Of a stretch of DNA of 9,541 nt, positions 1-7,362 are shown in pieces. The number at the start of each line of letters is the position of its first letter. Within the stretch, counting starts at the first letter, position 1. Location of the stretch: the NCBI GenBank assembly GCA_018895315.1, contig JAHIOK010000102.1, positions 1 to 9,541 of the forward strand. Direction: 5' to 3'. The position numbers and the translations under genes were made by a program. The notes beneath the pieces are model-generated. The model ran no database searches. It had not been told where the DNA came from and saw only the letters and a list, made by a program, of their open reading frames with translations. This DNA is from Actinomycetota bacterium (GTDB lineage: Bacteria; Actinomycetota; Actinomycetes; Actinomycetales; Microbacteriaceae).

Positions 1-861
1 CACGATGCGGCGCTCGTGGTTTTCGTGCGCGACCGGGCATCCGGATGCCTCACCGACCGTCTGGCGGGCGTCGTAGAGCGTGGGGGTGACGACCGGATGC
101 TCGGCGCTGGTGCAGGTGATGACGAGGTCGGCGGTGGTGACGGCGTGCCCGAAGCCCGTGGCCGGCACCGAGGAGATTCCGTGCTTCAGGGCGAACCGCT
201 CGCCCCGGCCCGAGGGAGAGTGCACCGAGATGTCGGTGGCGCCGTGGTCACGGAGAGCCGCGAGCGTGGCGGCGGCATACGAACCCGTGCCGACCAGGAC
301 GACGCGCAACTGCGCCCAATCGGTGATGCGGCTGTCGGCGAGGTCGAGCGCGAGGCGCACGAGCGAGCGTCCGGCGCGGCCGATGGCCGTCGCGTTCTTC
401 ACTCCGCGCTGCGTCTCGCTGGCGCGCTGGAACAGGCGCTCGAGCTCGGTCGAACTCGTGCCGTTGTGGCGTGCCTCGGTGAGCGCGCGGCGCACCTGAC
501 CGGCGATCTCGCCCTCTCCGACCACGACCGATTCGAGTCCGGAGGCGACGGCGAACAGGTGCTCGGCGACGGCGTCTCCGCTGACGATGCCGAAGGATCC
601 GTCGAGCTCGGTCGCGGTCACTCCGGTGGCGGTTTCGATGGCCATCAGGGCGGCTTCGAGTCCGATGGCGCTCGCTGCGGTGAGTGGTTCGTCGAGGTCG
701 ACGTAGGCCTCGAACCGGTTGCAGGTCGCGACGACCACCGCACCCTGCACGCACTCGTCATGTGCGGCGATGAGGGGGCCGATCGCAGTGGTGGGGGTGC
801 TGAGCCTCTCGAGGAGGTCGAAGGACGCGGTCTTATGACTCGCCGTCACGCACAGCAGCAC
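1..861 (-). CDS. hemA: Glutamyl-tRNA reductase HemA, N-terminal 287 residues (3' end cut by window)
   Basis: It reduces glutamyl-tRNA(Glu) with NADPH to glutamate-1-semialdehyde, the first committed step of the C5 route to heme. The frame is open from the GTG at 861 to the window edge (287 codons); the family is usually over 400 residues, so the C-terminal dimerisation domain is missing. Seen: N-terminus [20 protein letters not shown]; the active-site motif ATCNR at 45-49 with the nucleophile Cys47; [13 protein letters not shown] at 111-123, the equivalent of the family's GExQIxGQV block; and a Rossmann glycine motif VLVGTGSYA at 188-196. An in-frame stop lies just upstream (871-873), so the GTG at 861 is the earliest possible start and gives the expected family N-terminus. 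Oddities: the motif continues Phe-Glu after Arg49 where TCNRTE/VE is common, and no Shine-Dalgarno site precedes the start. It is transcribed divergently from hemE. Identity is confident. Confidence 0.93.
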   Translation of the reverse strand, partial: MLLCVTASHKTASFDLLERLSTPTTAIGPLIAAHDECVQGAVVVATCNRFEAYVDLDEPLTAASAIGLEAALMAIETATGVTATELDGSFGIVSGDAVAEHLFAVASGLESVVVGEGEIAGQVRRALTEARHNGTSSTELERLFQRASETQRGVKNATAIGRAGRSLVRLALDLADSRITDWAQLRVVLVGTGSYAAATLAALRDHGATDISVHSPSGRGERFALKHGISSVPATGFGHAVTTADLVITCTSAEHPVVTPTLYDARQTVGEASGCPVAHENHERRIV

Positions 862-867
862 TCCGTC

Positions 868-873
868 ATTCTA
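868..873 (-). promoter_or_regulatory. Candidate -10 element (TAGAAT) for a leaderless hemA transcript
   Basis: On the minus strand TAGAAT is followed by exactly six bases (GACGGA) and then the GTG start of hemA. This fits the actinobacterial TANNNT -10 placed so that transcription starts on the G of the start codon. No convincing -35 hexamer was seen 16-18 bases further upstream. The leaderless reading is inferred from spacing only. Confidence 0.5.
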
Positions 874-923
874 CGCGCGCTCCCGGATGCTGCGGCCCGG
901 GGGAGACGTGCAGGCGCCGGTGC

Positions 924-935
924 GAGGATGGACGG
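924..935 (+). promoter_or_regulatory. hemE start-region signal: GAGG ribosome-binding site or GAGGAT -10
   Basis: GAGGAT at 924-929 lies six bases before the hemE GTG. It can be read as a GAGG Shine-Dalgarno core with an 8-base spacer, or as a weak -10 element for a leaderless message, mirroring the spacing seen for hemA on the opposite strand. The sequence alone does not decide between the two. The whole hemA-hemE intergenic region is only 74 bases (862-935), so both promoters must overlap within it. Confidence 0.35.
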
Positions 936-2045
936 GTGACTTCTTCCGCGCCCGCCACCCCGCTCACTCCGACTGCGGCGGGCGCCGCCGGCCCCGCGGC
1001 ATCCGCGCTGGTGCGAGCTCTCCGGGGCGAACGGGATGTTCGACCGCCGGTGTGGTTCATGCGCCAGGCGGGACGCTCACTTCCCGAATACCGCGAGCTG
1101 CGCGTCGGCACGCGGATGCTGGATGTCTGCCTCGACCCGGCACTCGCCTCCGAGATCACGCTGCAGCCGGTGCGCCGGCACGGCGTCGACGCAGCGATCT
1201 TCTTCAGCGACATCGTCGTGCCGCTGCGCCTCGCCGGGGTCGACGTCGTGATCGAGCCTGGTCGCGGCCCGGTGTTCGCGAACCCGGTGCGTTCGGTCGC
1301 CGATGTCGACCGGCTCACCGCGATCGACCCCGAGGTGGTCGCCGAGGCCGCGGCCCCGATCCGCGAGGCGGTGCGTCTGACCACGGCCGCGCTCGGAGAT
1401 ACCCCGCTCATCGGATTCGCCGGCGCCCCGTTCACCCTCGCGGCCTACCTCGTCGAGGGCGGCCCCTCCAAAGAGCATCTCCGCGCTCGCGCCATGATGC
1501 ACGCCGACCCCGACTCCTGGCACCGGCTGGCCGGCTGGCTCGCCCAGGTTTCGCATGCCTTCCTCACCGCGCAGACGGATGCGGGGGCGTCCGCCGTGCA
1601 GCTCTTCGATTCGTGGGCGGGGTCGCTGTCCGTCGCGGACTACCGGGCGTTCATCGCTCCGCACTCGCGCGTAGCGCTCGACGGGTTCACGGTGCCGCGC
1701 ATCCACTTCGGGGTGGGAACCGCGCACCTCCTTGCCGACATGCGGCTGGATGGCATGGCGGACACCGTCGGTGTGGACTGGCGAACGCCGCTCGATGAGG
1801 CTGCCGCGATCCTCGGAGCCGACACCACCGTGCAGGGCAACATCGATCCCGCGCTGCTCGCGGCTCCGTGGCCGGTGCTCGAGGCGCACGTCCGCGGCAT
1901 CGTCCAGCGGGGCCGCGCAGCGCGCGCACACGTTCTCAACCTCGGCCACGGGGTTCCGCCCGAGACCGACCCCACAGTACTCACCCGCATCGTCGAACTC
2001 GTGCACGGCCTCGACCTCGATGCCGCCGTCGGAGGCGCGGAGTGA
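936..2045 (+). CDS. hemE: Uroporphyrinogen III decarboxylase HemE
   Basis: It decarboxylates the four acetate side chains of uroporphyrinogen III to give coproporphyrinogen III in the cytoplasm. It has 369 residues; the family is usually about 340-370. Seen: the substrate-binding motif RQAGR at 43-47 within [22 protein letters not shown] at 89-93 with the catalytic Asp92; [17 protein letters not shown] with Tyr171; FDSWAG at 224-229 with Ser226; VQGNIDP at 299-305; and LNLGHGV at 334-340 with His338. These match the residues known to line the UROD active site. The GTG at 936 adds an Ala/Pro-rich tail of about 25 residues before the conserved core. A GTG at 1011 would trim the tail, but the upstream GAGG favours 936. 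The stop overlaps the next start (GTGA), so hemE and hemY are probably translationally coupled. Confidence 0.95.
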   Translation: MTSSAPATPLTPTAAGAAGPAASALVRALRGERDVRPPVWFMRQAGRSLPEYRELRVGTRMLDVCLDPALASEITLQPVRRHGVDAAIFFSDIVVPLRLAGVDVVIEPGRGPVFANPVRSVADVDRLTAIDPEVVAEAAAPIREAVRLTTAALGDTPLIGFAGAPFTLAAYLVEGGPSKEHLRARAMMHADPDSWHRLAGWLAQVSHAFLTAQTDAGASAVQLFDSWAGSLSVADYRAFIAPHSRVALDGFTVPRIHFGVGTAHLLADMRLDGMADTVGVDWRTPLDEAAAILGADTTVQGNIDPALLAAPWPVLEAHVRGIVQRGRAARAHVLNLGHGVPPETDPTVLTRIVELVHGLDLDAAVGGAE

Positions 2046-3571
2046 CCGAGAGTCTCGACCGCCTCCTCTCGCAGGCGCGCCAGACCCGGATCATCGTCGT
2101 CGGCGGCGGCATCTCAGGGCTCGTCGCGGCGCTGGAATGCGCGAAGGTCGGCGTCGTGGTGACGGTGCTCGAAGCATCCGATCGGCTCGGCGGCGTGCTG
2201 CGCTCCGCGGATGTCGCGGGCCTGACCCTCGACACCGGCGCCGAGAGCTTCGCGACCCGTGGTGGTCATGTCCGCACGCTGATCGACGAGCTCGACCTCG
2301 GCAATGCCGTGGTGTCACCCGTGGGTGGGCCCGCGTGGGTCTCGGGTCTTCCCGGTGGCGGTGCGGCACCGATGCCCGCGGGTGGTGTGCTCGGCATCCC
2401 CGGCAATGCTTTCGACCCGACCGTGCGCCGGATCATCGGGTGGAGCGGCGCGTGGCGCGGCTACCTCGATCGCCTTCGTCCGCCGCTGACGATCGGCCAT
2501 CAGCGCAGCCTCGGCGAGCTGGTTCGCACGCGCATGGGGGCCAAGATCCTCGATCGGCTCGTCGCACCGGTCACCACCGGGGTCTACTCGGCGTGTCCCG
2601 ACGACATCGACGTCGATCTGGCCGCTCCCGGACTCAACGCCGCCCTCACCCGCACCGGATCGCTCTCCGGCGCGGTGCTCCAGCTGCGCGGCGACACGAC
2701 GAAGGCGCCGGGAGCAGCCGTGGCGGGCCTCGACGGCGGGATGACCCGGCTCGTCAATGCGCTCCACGACCGGCTGATCGCACTCGGCGCCGACGTGCGC
2801 ACCGGTGCCGCGGTCGCCGGCCTGGAGCAGGCCGAACCCGATGCCGCGGGTGAGTCCGTCCACCGCCCCTGGCGCGTGCAGCTCGCTCACGGCGCAGGCG
2901 ATCTCGGTGCCGACGCCCCGGACGCCACTACCCCGGGGGCAGACATCCTCGAGGCCGACGCGGTCATCGTCGCGGTCTCCGAACCCGAGGCGCGCAGGCT
3001 CCTCGCCACAGCCGTGCCCAGCCTCGACCAGGAGTCGGAACCTGCCCCCGTCGTCGAGGTCGTCACCCTCGTGCTCGAGGCGCCGGCCCTCGACAGTGCA
3101 CCTCGCGGCACCGGAGTGCTCACGGTGCCCGGCTCGCACACGGCCAAGGCACTCACGCACTCCACGGCGAAGTGGCAGTGGGTCGCCCGGGCTGCAGGCC
3201 CCGGCATCCATGTCGTGCGGGTGTCTTTCGGGGCTCAGGGTGAGGCTCCCGCCACCGAAGCGCTCGACGACGCGGATGCGGCGGCTCTCGCGCTGTCGGA
3301 GGCCGCGGCGCTGCTCGGTGTGGCGCTGGACGTGACGCAGCTGCGCGGGGCGCACCGCGAACGCTATACGCAGTCGCAGCCGGCCACCGTGCGCGGCCGC
3401 CCCGCCGTTGTCGCCGCCGCGCGCGGTGCGGTCCACGCCGTTCCCGGACTCGCCGCCGTGGGTGCCTGGCTATCGGGGACAGGTCTTGCCCAAGTGATTC
3501 CCGACGCCGTCCACGAGGCCGAACGCGTGCGCCGCGCGGTGCTGTGGGATGGCCTTCCATCCAACGGATGA
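2042..3571 (+). CDS. hemY: Coproporphyrinogen III oxidase, HemY/HemG type (CgoX)
   Basis: This FAD-dependent oxidase of the protoporphyrinogen oxidase superfamily has 509 residues. In Gram-positive bacteria it oxidises coproporphyrinogen III to coproporphyrin III; databases often call it protoporphyrinogen oxidase (hemG/hemY). Seen: the FAD dinucleotide fold VVGGGISGL at 19-27 with the ribose-binding Glu44 in [17 protein letters not shown] at 63-70; [18 protein letters not shown] at 174-191; [13 protein letters not shown] at 229-241; and the C-terminal FAD segment [17 protein letters not shown] at 474-490. No membrane segment is visible, as expected for the soluble enzyme. The GTG at 2042 overlaps the hemE stop by four bases and has a GGAGG site (2031-2035) with a 6-base spacer, so a longer in-frame extension into hemE was rejected. 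The presence of hemQ nearby supports the coproporphyrin-dependent reading over a classical protoporphyrin one. Confidence 0.93.
   Translation: MTESLDRLLSQARQTRIIVVGGGISGLVAALECAKVGVVVTVLEASDRLGGVLRSADVAGLTLDTGAESFATRGGHVRTLIDELDLGNAVVSPVGGPAWVSGLPGGGAAPMPAGGVLGIPGNAFDPTVRRIIGWSGAWRGYLDRLRPPLTIGHQRSLGELVRTRMGAKILDRLVAPVTTGVYSACPDDIDVDLAAPGLNAALTRTGSLSGAVLQLRGDTTKAPGAAVAGLDGGMTRLVNALHDRLIALGADVRTGAAVAGLEQAEPDAAGESVHRPWRVQLAHGAGDLGADAPDATTPGADILEADAVIVAVSEPEARRLLATAVPSLDQESEPAPVVEVVTLVLEAPALDSAPRGTGVLTVPGSHTAKALTHSTAKWQWVARAAGPGIHVVRVSFGAQGEAPATEALDDADAAALALSEAAALLGVALDVTQLRGAHRERYTQSQPATVRGRPAVVAAARGAVHAVPGLAAVGAWLSGTGLAQVIPDAVHEAERVRRAVLWDGLPSNG
3547..3562 (+). terminator. Possible short hairpin at the 3' end of hemY
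   Basis: GGATGG and CCATCC form a perfect 6-base stem with a 4-base CCTT loop, ending seven bases before the hemY stop codon. No T-tract follows, so it is at best a weak, U-less terminator, and it may simply be coding sequence. Confidence 0.2.
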
Positions 3572-3605
3572 ACGCCTAAGTCAAGCGGATGCCGGAATCG
3601 GAATG

Positions 3606-3618
3606 CAGGGCTACCCTG
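3606..3618 (+). promoter_or_regulatory. Candidate -10 (TACCCT) inside a small palindrome, upstream of the three-gene cassette
   Basis: TACCCT at 3612-3617 fits TANNNT and sits about 40 bases before the ATG at 3658. It lies inside the palindrome CAGGG-CTA-CCCTG. No clear -35 was seen, though a direct repeat GGAATC/GGAATG (3593-3604) lies just upstream. The 86-base gap after hemY suggests a new transcription unit can start here. The promoter is inferred from motif and position only. Confidence 0.35.
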
Positions 3619-3657
3619 GGATCACGACAGCAGTCCCAACGACCGTGAGGAGACCCC

Positions 3658-4053
3658 ATGCGGGGTAAAGCAGGAGTCGTCATCGGGCTCGCCGTAGGCT
3701 ACGTGCTCGGCGCCCGGGCCGGCCGTGAGCGGTACGAGCAGATCAAGGAGCAGGCCCTCAAGGTCTGGAACCTCGATCCCGTGCAGGCGCAGGTCGACAA
3801 GGCCAGGGAATTCGGCAAGACCGCCGCGCTCGCGGTGCCCACCGCTCTGTGGGACGGAGCCGTGAAGCTCACGAAGTCCGTGCAGAACAGCGGCACGCCC
3901 GGGCAGAAGCTCGACTCGGCGATCCGCGAGACCAAGAAGTCGGCAGGCGGCGTGGCGAAGGCGGCCGAGCAGTCGGCGGCAGCGACCAAGAAGGCAGCGG
4001 ATGACGCGGCCGAAGACGTCGCGAAGGCCCTTCGCGAACACGACGCGAGCTGA
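3658..4053 (+). CDS. YtxH-like small membrane-anchored protein with Ala/Lys-rich tail
   Basis: It has 131 residues and no known catalytic function. Seen: a short hydrophobic, glycine-rich segment at about residues 5-20 (AGVVIGLAVGYVLGARAGRE) followed at once by positive charges. This fits the YtxH-type pattern of an N-terminal anchor with the rest in the cytoplasm. A predicted helical middle follows, then a low-complexity tail (about 92-131) rich in Ala, Lys, Asp and Glu with an amphipathic, possibly coiled-coil character. The ATG has a strong GAGGAG site (3647-3652) with a 5-base spacer. The stop is one base from the next gene's ATG, so it heads a coupled three-gene cassette. The family assignment rests on the N-terminal pattern. 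A role in envelope stress or in organising the membrane near heme enzymes is speculation. Confidence 0.7.
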   Translation: MRGKAGVVIGLAVGYVLGARAGRERYEQIKEQALKVWNLDPVQAQVDKAREFGKTAALAVPTALWDGAVKLTKSVQNSGTPGQKLDSAIRETKKSAGGVAKAAEQSAAATKKAADDAAEDVAKALREHDAS

Positions 4054-4054
4054 C

Positions 4055-4459
4055 ATGACGACGCCCCGGGGTTTCCGCGATCGCGCCGACGACAGTCTGT
4101 TCACGCTGCTCGGCGACATCCCTGAGCTCGTCCGAAATCTCGTTCTTGCAGAGGTCGAGGCCGGCAAGAAGTGGCTGGCGAAGACCGCGAAGGATGCCGG
4201 TGTCGGCGCCGGATGGTTCGTCGGTGCGCTGTTCGTGCTGTTCTGGGCTGTCCCGGTGTTCGGCACCTTCCTGATCGCCGGACTCTCGTCCTGGTGGCCG
4301 GTCTGGCTGTCGGCGCTGGCCGTCTTCGTCGTCATGCTCGTGATGACCGCGATCCTGGCTCTCTTGGGCCTCTTACGTTTCCGCCGACTGAGCAAGCGCG
4401 AGAACCCGGGCCAGGCCGTCGCGACCGACGTGAAGATCGTGAAGGAGATGGGCGAATGA
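4055..4459 (+). CDS. Phage-holin-superfamily (DUF1469/Holin_X-like) membrane protein
   Basis: It has 134 residues. Seen: a hydrophilic N-terminus with an amphipathic helix at about 14-45 (SLFTLLGDIPELVRNLVLAE) typical of the actinobacterial DUF1469 family, two transmembrane segments at about 50-76 and 83-107 separated by an SSWWPVW turn, and a basic tail after RFRRLSKR. Despite the family name, the chromosomal members are not prophage lysis genes, and nothing phage-like surrounds this one. The ATG at 4055 follows the previous stop by one base, with only a weak ribosome-binding site, so re-initiation is likely. An upstream in-frame start at 4001 would overlap the previous gene and was rejected. 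The stop overlaps the next gene's start (ATGA). Function is unknown. Confidence 0.75.
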   Translation: MTTPRGFRDRADDSLFTLLGDIPELVRNLVLAEVEAGKKWLAKTAKDAGVGAGWFVGALFVLFWAVPVFGTFLIAGLSSWWPVWLSALAVFVVMLVMTAILALLGLLRFRRLSKRENPGQAVATDVKIVKEMGE

Positions 4460-4728
4460 GCTCGAACCTGCCCGTGCCCCGTACCGCTGTGCCGATCGGC
4501 ATCGCTGACCCTGTCGAGAACGCGCGCGCCGAACTCAAGGCCGCCCTCGCCGCGATCGAGGTCAAGGCGAACGTGCCTAAACGCATCTCCATGACCGTTG
4601 ACGACACGATCCGCGAAGCGCGTTCGTTCGCACGCCAGAACCCCGCCACGACCGTAGTCATGGTCGCCGGGGTCGCGCTCGCCGTCGGCACCGCAGTGTG
4701 GGGTGCGGTCCGGCTCTACATCCGCTGA
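4456..4728 (+). CDS. DUF3618-type small membrane protein
   Basis: It has 90 residues. Seen: the segment DPVENARAELKAALAAIEVKANVPKRI at about 18-44 resembles the DUF3618 pattern (acidic/arginine start, AEL...AIEVKANVPKR). A hydrophilic helix follows, then a single C-terminal transmembrane segment at about 66-87 ending in a short basic tail, suggesting a tail-anchored protein with its N-terminal part in the cytoplasm. The ATG overlaps the previous stop by four bases and has AAGGAG (4442-4447) with an 8-base spacer. DUF3618 proteins commonly neighbour YtxH-like and DUF1469 proteins in actinobacteria, which supports all three assignments. No biochemical role is known to me. Confidence 0.72.
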   Translation: MSSNLPVPRTAVPIGIADPVENARAELKAALAAIEVKANVPKRISMTVDDTIREARSFARQNPATTVVMVAGVALAVGTAVWGAVRLYIR

Positions 4729-4750
4729 TCGCCGCTCACGGCATCCGGAA

Positions 4751-4791
4751 TCCGCCGGGTGCTCCGGGCTCAGCGGTCATCCGACGGCGGA
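4751..4791 (+). promoter_or_regulatory. Inverted repeat upstream of hemQ
   Basis: TCCGCCG (4751-4757) and CGGCGGA (4785-4791) are perfect 7-base arms around a 27-base loop, in the 84-base gap before hemQ and about 20 bases from its start. It could be a terminator for the three-gene cassette, an operator, or chance in GC-rich DNA. No T-tract follows. Confidence 0.2.
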
Positions 4792-4812
4792 ATGCGAGAG
4801 AGACTTGTAGGT

Positions 4813-5490
4813 ATGTCGTCCGAGCTCGAAGAATCGCCCGTCACCTACACGCTGTGGGCGGTGCTGCGCCGTGATCCGGCGCAGCCCGTGCGAGAAGCCG
4901 ACGCCACAGAACTCGATGCGATCGTCGAGTTGATCCACGAGGGTGGAGTCACGGTTCGCGGCTTCTACGATGTCAGCGGACTGCGCGCCGACGCCGACCT
5001 CATGATCTGGCTGCACGGCCCGAGCGCCGAGGACCTGCAGCGTGACCTCCGACGTCTGCGCCGCACCGAGCTGCTGCGCCCGCTGCTCCCGACGTGGAAT
5101 GCGATGGGTGTGCACCGCGACGCGGAGTTCAACCGCTCTCACGTTCCGGGCTTCATGCGCGGCATCGCACCGAAGGACTGGCTCTGCCTCTATCCGTTCG
5201 TCCGCAGCTACGAGTGGTATCTGCTGCCCGAAGAGGAGCGGCGGCGGATGCTCGCCGAGCACGGTCGCGCGGGAGCGGCGTTCACCGGCGTCACCGCGAA
5301 CACCGTCGCCTCGTTCGCGCTCGGCGACTACGAGTGGCTGCTGCCGCTCGAATCCGACCAGCTCACCGACCTCGTCGACATGATGCGCGACCTCCGCTAC
5401 ACCGATGCCCGCCGTCACGTGCGCGAAGAAGTGCCGTTCTACACCGGCCGCCGCATCGACACGAGGGAGATCCCCGAGGTTCTGCAGTGA
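4813..5490 (+). CDS. hemQ: Coproheme decarboxylase HemQ (ChdC), actinobacterial type
   Basis: This chlorite-dismutase-family enzyme has 225 residues. It removes two propionate carboxyls from coproheme with hydrogen peroxide to form heme b, the last step of the coproporphyrin-dependent pathway. Seen: VTYTLWAVLR near the N-terminus; His110 in NRSHVPGF; Tyr127 in CLYPFVRSYEWYLLP; and His150 in LAEHGRAGAAF. The spacing His110-Tyr127-His150 matches the distal base, catalytic tyrosine and proximal heme ligand described for the Corynebacterium diphtheriae enzyme (118/135/158). The ATG at 4813 was chosen because it precedes the conserved start; an upstream ATG at 4759 lies in what looks like intergenic sequence. 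The start has only a poor Shine-Dalgarno site (purine-rich GAGAGAG about 10 bases away). It lies 16 bases before hemC. Confidence 0.95.
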   Translation: MSSELEESPVTYTLWAVLRRDPAQPVREADATELDAIVELIHEGGVTVRGFYDVSGLRADADLMIWLHGPSAEDLQRDLRRLRRTELLRPLLPTWNAMGVHRDAEFNRSHVPGFMRGIAPKDWLCLYPFVRSYEWYLLPEEERRRMLAEHGRAGAAFTGVTANTVASFALGDYEWLLPLESDQLTDLVDMMRDLRYTDARRHVREEVPFYTGRRIDTREIPEVLQ

Positions 5491-5506
5491 GCTCGGCTTC
5501 CCGTTC

Positions 5507-6556
5507 ATGAGCGCACCACTCCGACTCGGGACGCGCCGCAGCGCCCTCGCCAAGGCGCAGTCCCAGCAGATCGCGGATGCCGTAGCTGCCGCATCCGGAC
5601 GCTCTGTGCTGCTGGTGCCCATCACATCGGAGGGTGACGTGTCGCGTGCGTCGCTCTCGGAGATCGGCGGCCGGGGCGTCTTCGCGACCCGTCTGCGTGA
5701 GGCGCTGCTGGCCGGGGAATGCGACTTCCTCGTGCACTCGCTGAAGGACCTGCCCACCGCCGCGGCACCCGGGTTGTTCATCGCCGCGACCCCGCCGCGC
5801 GAAGACCCCCGTGACGTCGTGATCACGCGCGACGGCACACCGTTGCACCGCCTCGCCCCCGGGGCCCGTGTCGGAACCGGTTCCCCCCGACGAGTGGCGC
5901 AGGTGCGGCGGCACAACCCGCGCGTGGTGGTGCGAGATCTGCGCGGCAACGTCGATTCTCGAGTCGGGCGGGTGCGCGACGGTGACCTCGACGCCGTCAT
6001 CCTCGCGGCTGCGGGTCTCACCCGTCTCGGACTCGCGGGGCTCGGCGTCGCCGCCGTCGATGACGGGGGTCACGCGGTGGCCGCGGAATCCGATGCTCTC
6101 GCGGCGGAGGCACTGGGGCTGGGGGAGTGGCCGACAGCACCGGGCCAGGGATCGCTCGCGGTCGAGACCCGCGAGGATGCCCCGGATGAGGTGCGCGCGG
6201 CGCTCGCGCAGCTCGACCATCTGCCCACCCGTCTCGAAGTCGAGGCGGAGCGGGCGGTGCTCGCCGCCCTCGACGCGGGATGCAGTGCACCAGTCGGTGT
6301 GCACGCCGACCTCGTGGGCGAAGATCTGCGGATTCGCGCCGTCGTCTACGCGCCCGACGGTTCGCGTCGCGTCGCAATCGACCGTACCGACTCTCTGGGG
6401 CAGGGGTATGCTCGACACTCAGGCAGTAGCAACGGTGCGTATGCTGCCGACGGCGCGGACCCGAAATCGCGCGCACAACGCGCTGGGGCCGAAGTCGCGC
6501 GTCGGCTGCTCGAACAGGGGGCGGCCGACTTCGTACCACGAGAGTCGACCTCATGA
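5507..6556 (+). CDS. hemC: Hydroxymethylbilane synthase (porphobilinogen deaminase) HemC
   Basis: It condenses four porphobilinogens into the linear tetrapyrrole hydroxymethylbilane on a covalently bound dipyrromethane cofactor. It has 349 residues; the usual length is 300-330. Seen: LRLGTRRSALAKAQS at 5-19; the catalytic Asp81 in HSLKDLP; the arginine cluster GTGSPRR at 123-129; RGNVDSR at 146-152; APGQGSLAVE at 211-220; and the cofactor-binding Cys259 in DAGCSAPVG. The extra length is an insertion at about residues 296-321 in domain 3 (SLGQGYARHSGSSNG and following), rich in small polar residues and using codons rare in neighbouring genes (TAT, GCT, CGA, TCA, AGT). The ATG at 5507 matches the family N-terminus, but the 16-base gap after hemQ holds no good ribosome-binding site. 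The stop overlaps the hemD start by four bases. Confidence 0.95.
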   Translation: MSAPLRLGTRRSALAKAQSQQIADAVAAASGRSVLLVPITSEGDVSRASLSEIGGRGVFATRLREALLAGECDFLVHSLKDLPTAAAPGLFIAATPPREDPRDVVITRDGTPLHRLAPGARVGTGSPRRVAQVRRHNPRVVVRDLRGNVDSRVGRVRDGDLDAVILAAAGLTRLGLAGLGVAAVDDGGHAVAAESDALAAEALGLGEWPTAPGQGSLAVETREDAPDEVRAALAQLDHLPTRLEVEAERAVLAALDAGCSAPVGVHADLVGEDLRIRAVVYAPDGSRRVAIDRTDSLGQGYARHSGSSNGAYAADGADPKSRAQRAGAEVARRLLEQGAADFVPRESTS

Positions 6557-7362
6557 ATTCAGTTCCCGACCGGCAGACGCCCACGGCCGAAAAGCCCCTG
6601 ACGGGCTGGCGCGTGCTCGTGCCGCGCGGCGGTCCCTGGGGAGACAGTGTCGCGGCCACTCTGCGTACGCAGGGGGCCGTGCCCGTCGTGGCCCCGCTCA
6701 TCAACTTCGCTCCCACGAACGACCAGGCGACCCTCGATGAGGCACTCGCCGATCTCGCCGCCGGAGCCTTCGACTGGGTGACCCTCACGAGCGCCACGAC
6801 CGTCGATGTGCTGTTCGCGTATCGCGCGCTCATCCCGGCGAAGACCCGAGTCGCCGCCGTCGGCGAGACCACGGCCGCCGCGCTCCAGGCTGTCGGCTAC
6901 CGCGTCGACCTCGTGCCCGAGCGTGACAACTCCGCCTCAGGCATGGCCGATCAGCTGCTTGCCCTCGAACCCGAGCCCCGCGACATCCTGACGCTCCGCA
7001 GCGAGATCGCGAAGCCGGTGCTGACCCAGCGTCTGGCCGATGCCGGACATCGGGTGCGCAGTGTCGTCGCCTACCGCACTGTCGGTGTGCCGGTGACCGA
7101 GCGCATCGCCCGTGACGTGCACTCGGGCCGCATCAACGCGATCCTCGTGACGAGCGGCTCGGTGGCCGAGCAGGTGAAGCTCCAGTTCCCCGAGATCCCC
7201 GAGTCCACCGTGATTGCGGCGATCGGTCCGCGCACAGCGAAAGACGCCCGTCGGGCGGGGCTCGGCGTGGACGTCGTCGCGGGCACCCAGACAGTGGACG
7301 CCCTCATCGAGGCCGTGTCGACCTTCGCGCTCCCGCACGCCTCCGACGAGTTCCAGCCGTGA
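6553..7362 (+). CDS. hemD: Uroporphyrinogen III synthase HemD
   Basis: It cyclises hydroxymethylbilane with inversion of ring D to give uroporphyrinogen III. It has 269 residues, a normal length. This family is poorly conserved, so the call rests on a few blocks and on context: [10 protein letters not shown] near residues 18-27; [15 protein letters not shown] at 74-88; [22 protein letters not shown] at 101-122; VVAYRTV at 171-177 with a conserved Tyr174; [13 protein letters not shown] at 196-208; and [21 protein letters not shown] at 222-242. The two repeated 'serine-rich then glycine-loop' halves fit the two-domain HemD fold. The ATG overlaps the hemC stop (ATGA) and the stop overlaps the hemB start (GTGA), so hemC-hemD-hemB are probably made in fixed ratio. 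HemC-D adjacency is a strong contextual support. Confidence 0.92.
   Translation: MNSVPDRQTPTAEKPLTGWRVLVPRGGPWGDSVAATLRTQGAVPVVAPLINFAPTNDQATLDEALADLAAGAFDWVTLTSATTVDVLFAYRALIPAKTRVAAVGETTAAALQAVGYRVDLVPERDNSASGMADQLLALEPEPRDILTLRSEIAKPVLTQRLADAGHRVRSVVAYRTVGVPVTERIARDVHSGRINAILVTSGSVAEQVKLQFPEIPESTVIAAIGPRTAKDARRAGLGVDVVAGTQTVDALIEAVSTFALPHASDEFQP

Noticed and set aside
16..939. Plus-strand open frame of 307 codons opposite hemA
   Set aside because: The minus strand here encodes GluTR with its active-site motif and Rossmann glycines; the plus-strand translation is Gly/Arg/Asp-rich and motif-free.
1077..2006. Long minus-strand open frame of 309 codons opposite hemE
   Set aside because: It is antisense to a fully convincing HemE with all active-site motifs. 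Its Arg/Gly/His-rich translation is typical of a shadow frame in GC-rich DNA, and it has no recognisable motif.
1868..2041. N-terminal extension of HemY into hemE
   Set aside because: The extra residues are an Arg/Pro-rich out-of-frame reading of hemE; the GTG at 2042 with GGAGG and a GTGA overlap is the better start.
2315..3436. Minus-strand open frame of 373 codons opposite hemY
   Set aside because: It is the antisense shadow of the well-supported HemY frame, with low-complexity Arg/Gly-rich translation and no recognisable domain.
4055..4459. Prophage holin / lysis gene
   Set aside because: The family name suggests phage, but there is no endolysin, structural gene, integrase or attachment site, and the gene is coupled to YtxH-like and DUF3618-type chromosomal genes.
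4777..6021. Minus-strand open frame of 414 codons across hemQ and hemC
   Set aside because: It spans two confident plus-strand genes and their junction; its composition is that of a GC-rich shadow frame.
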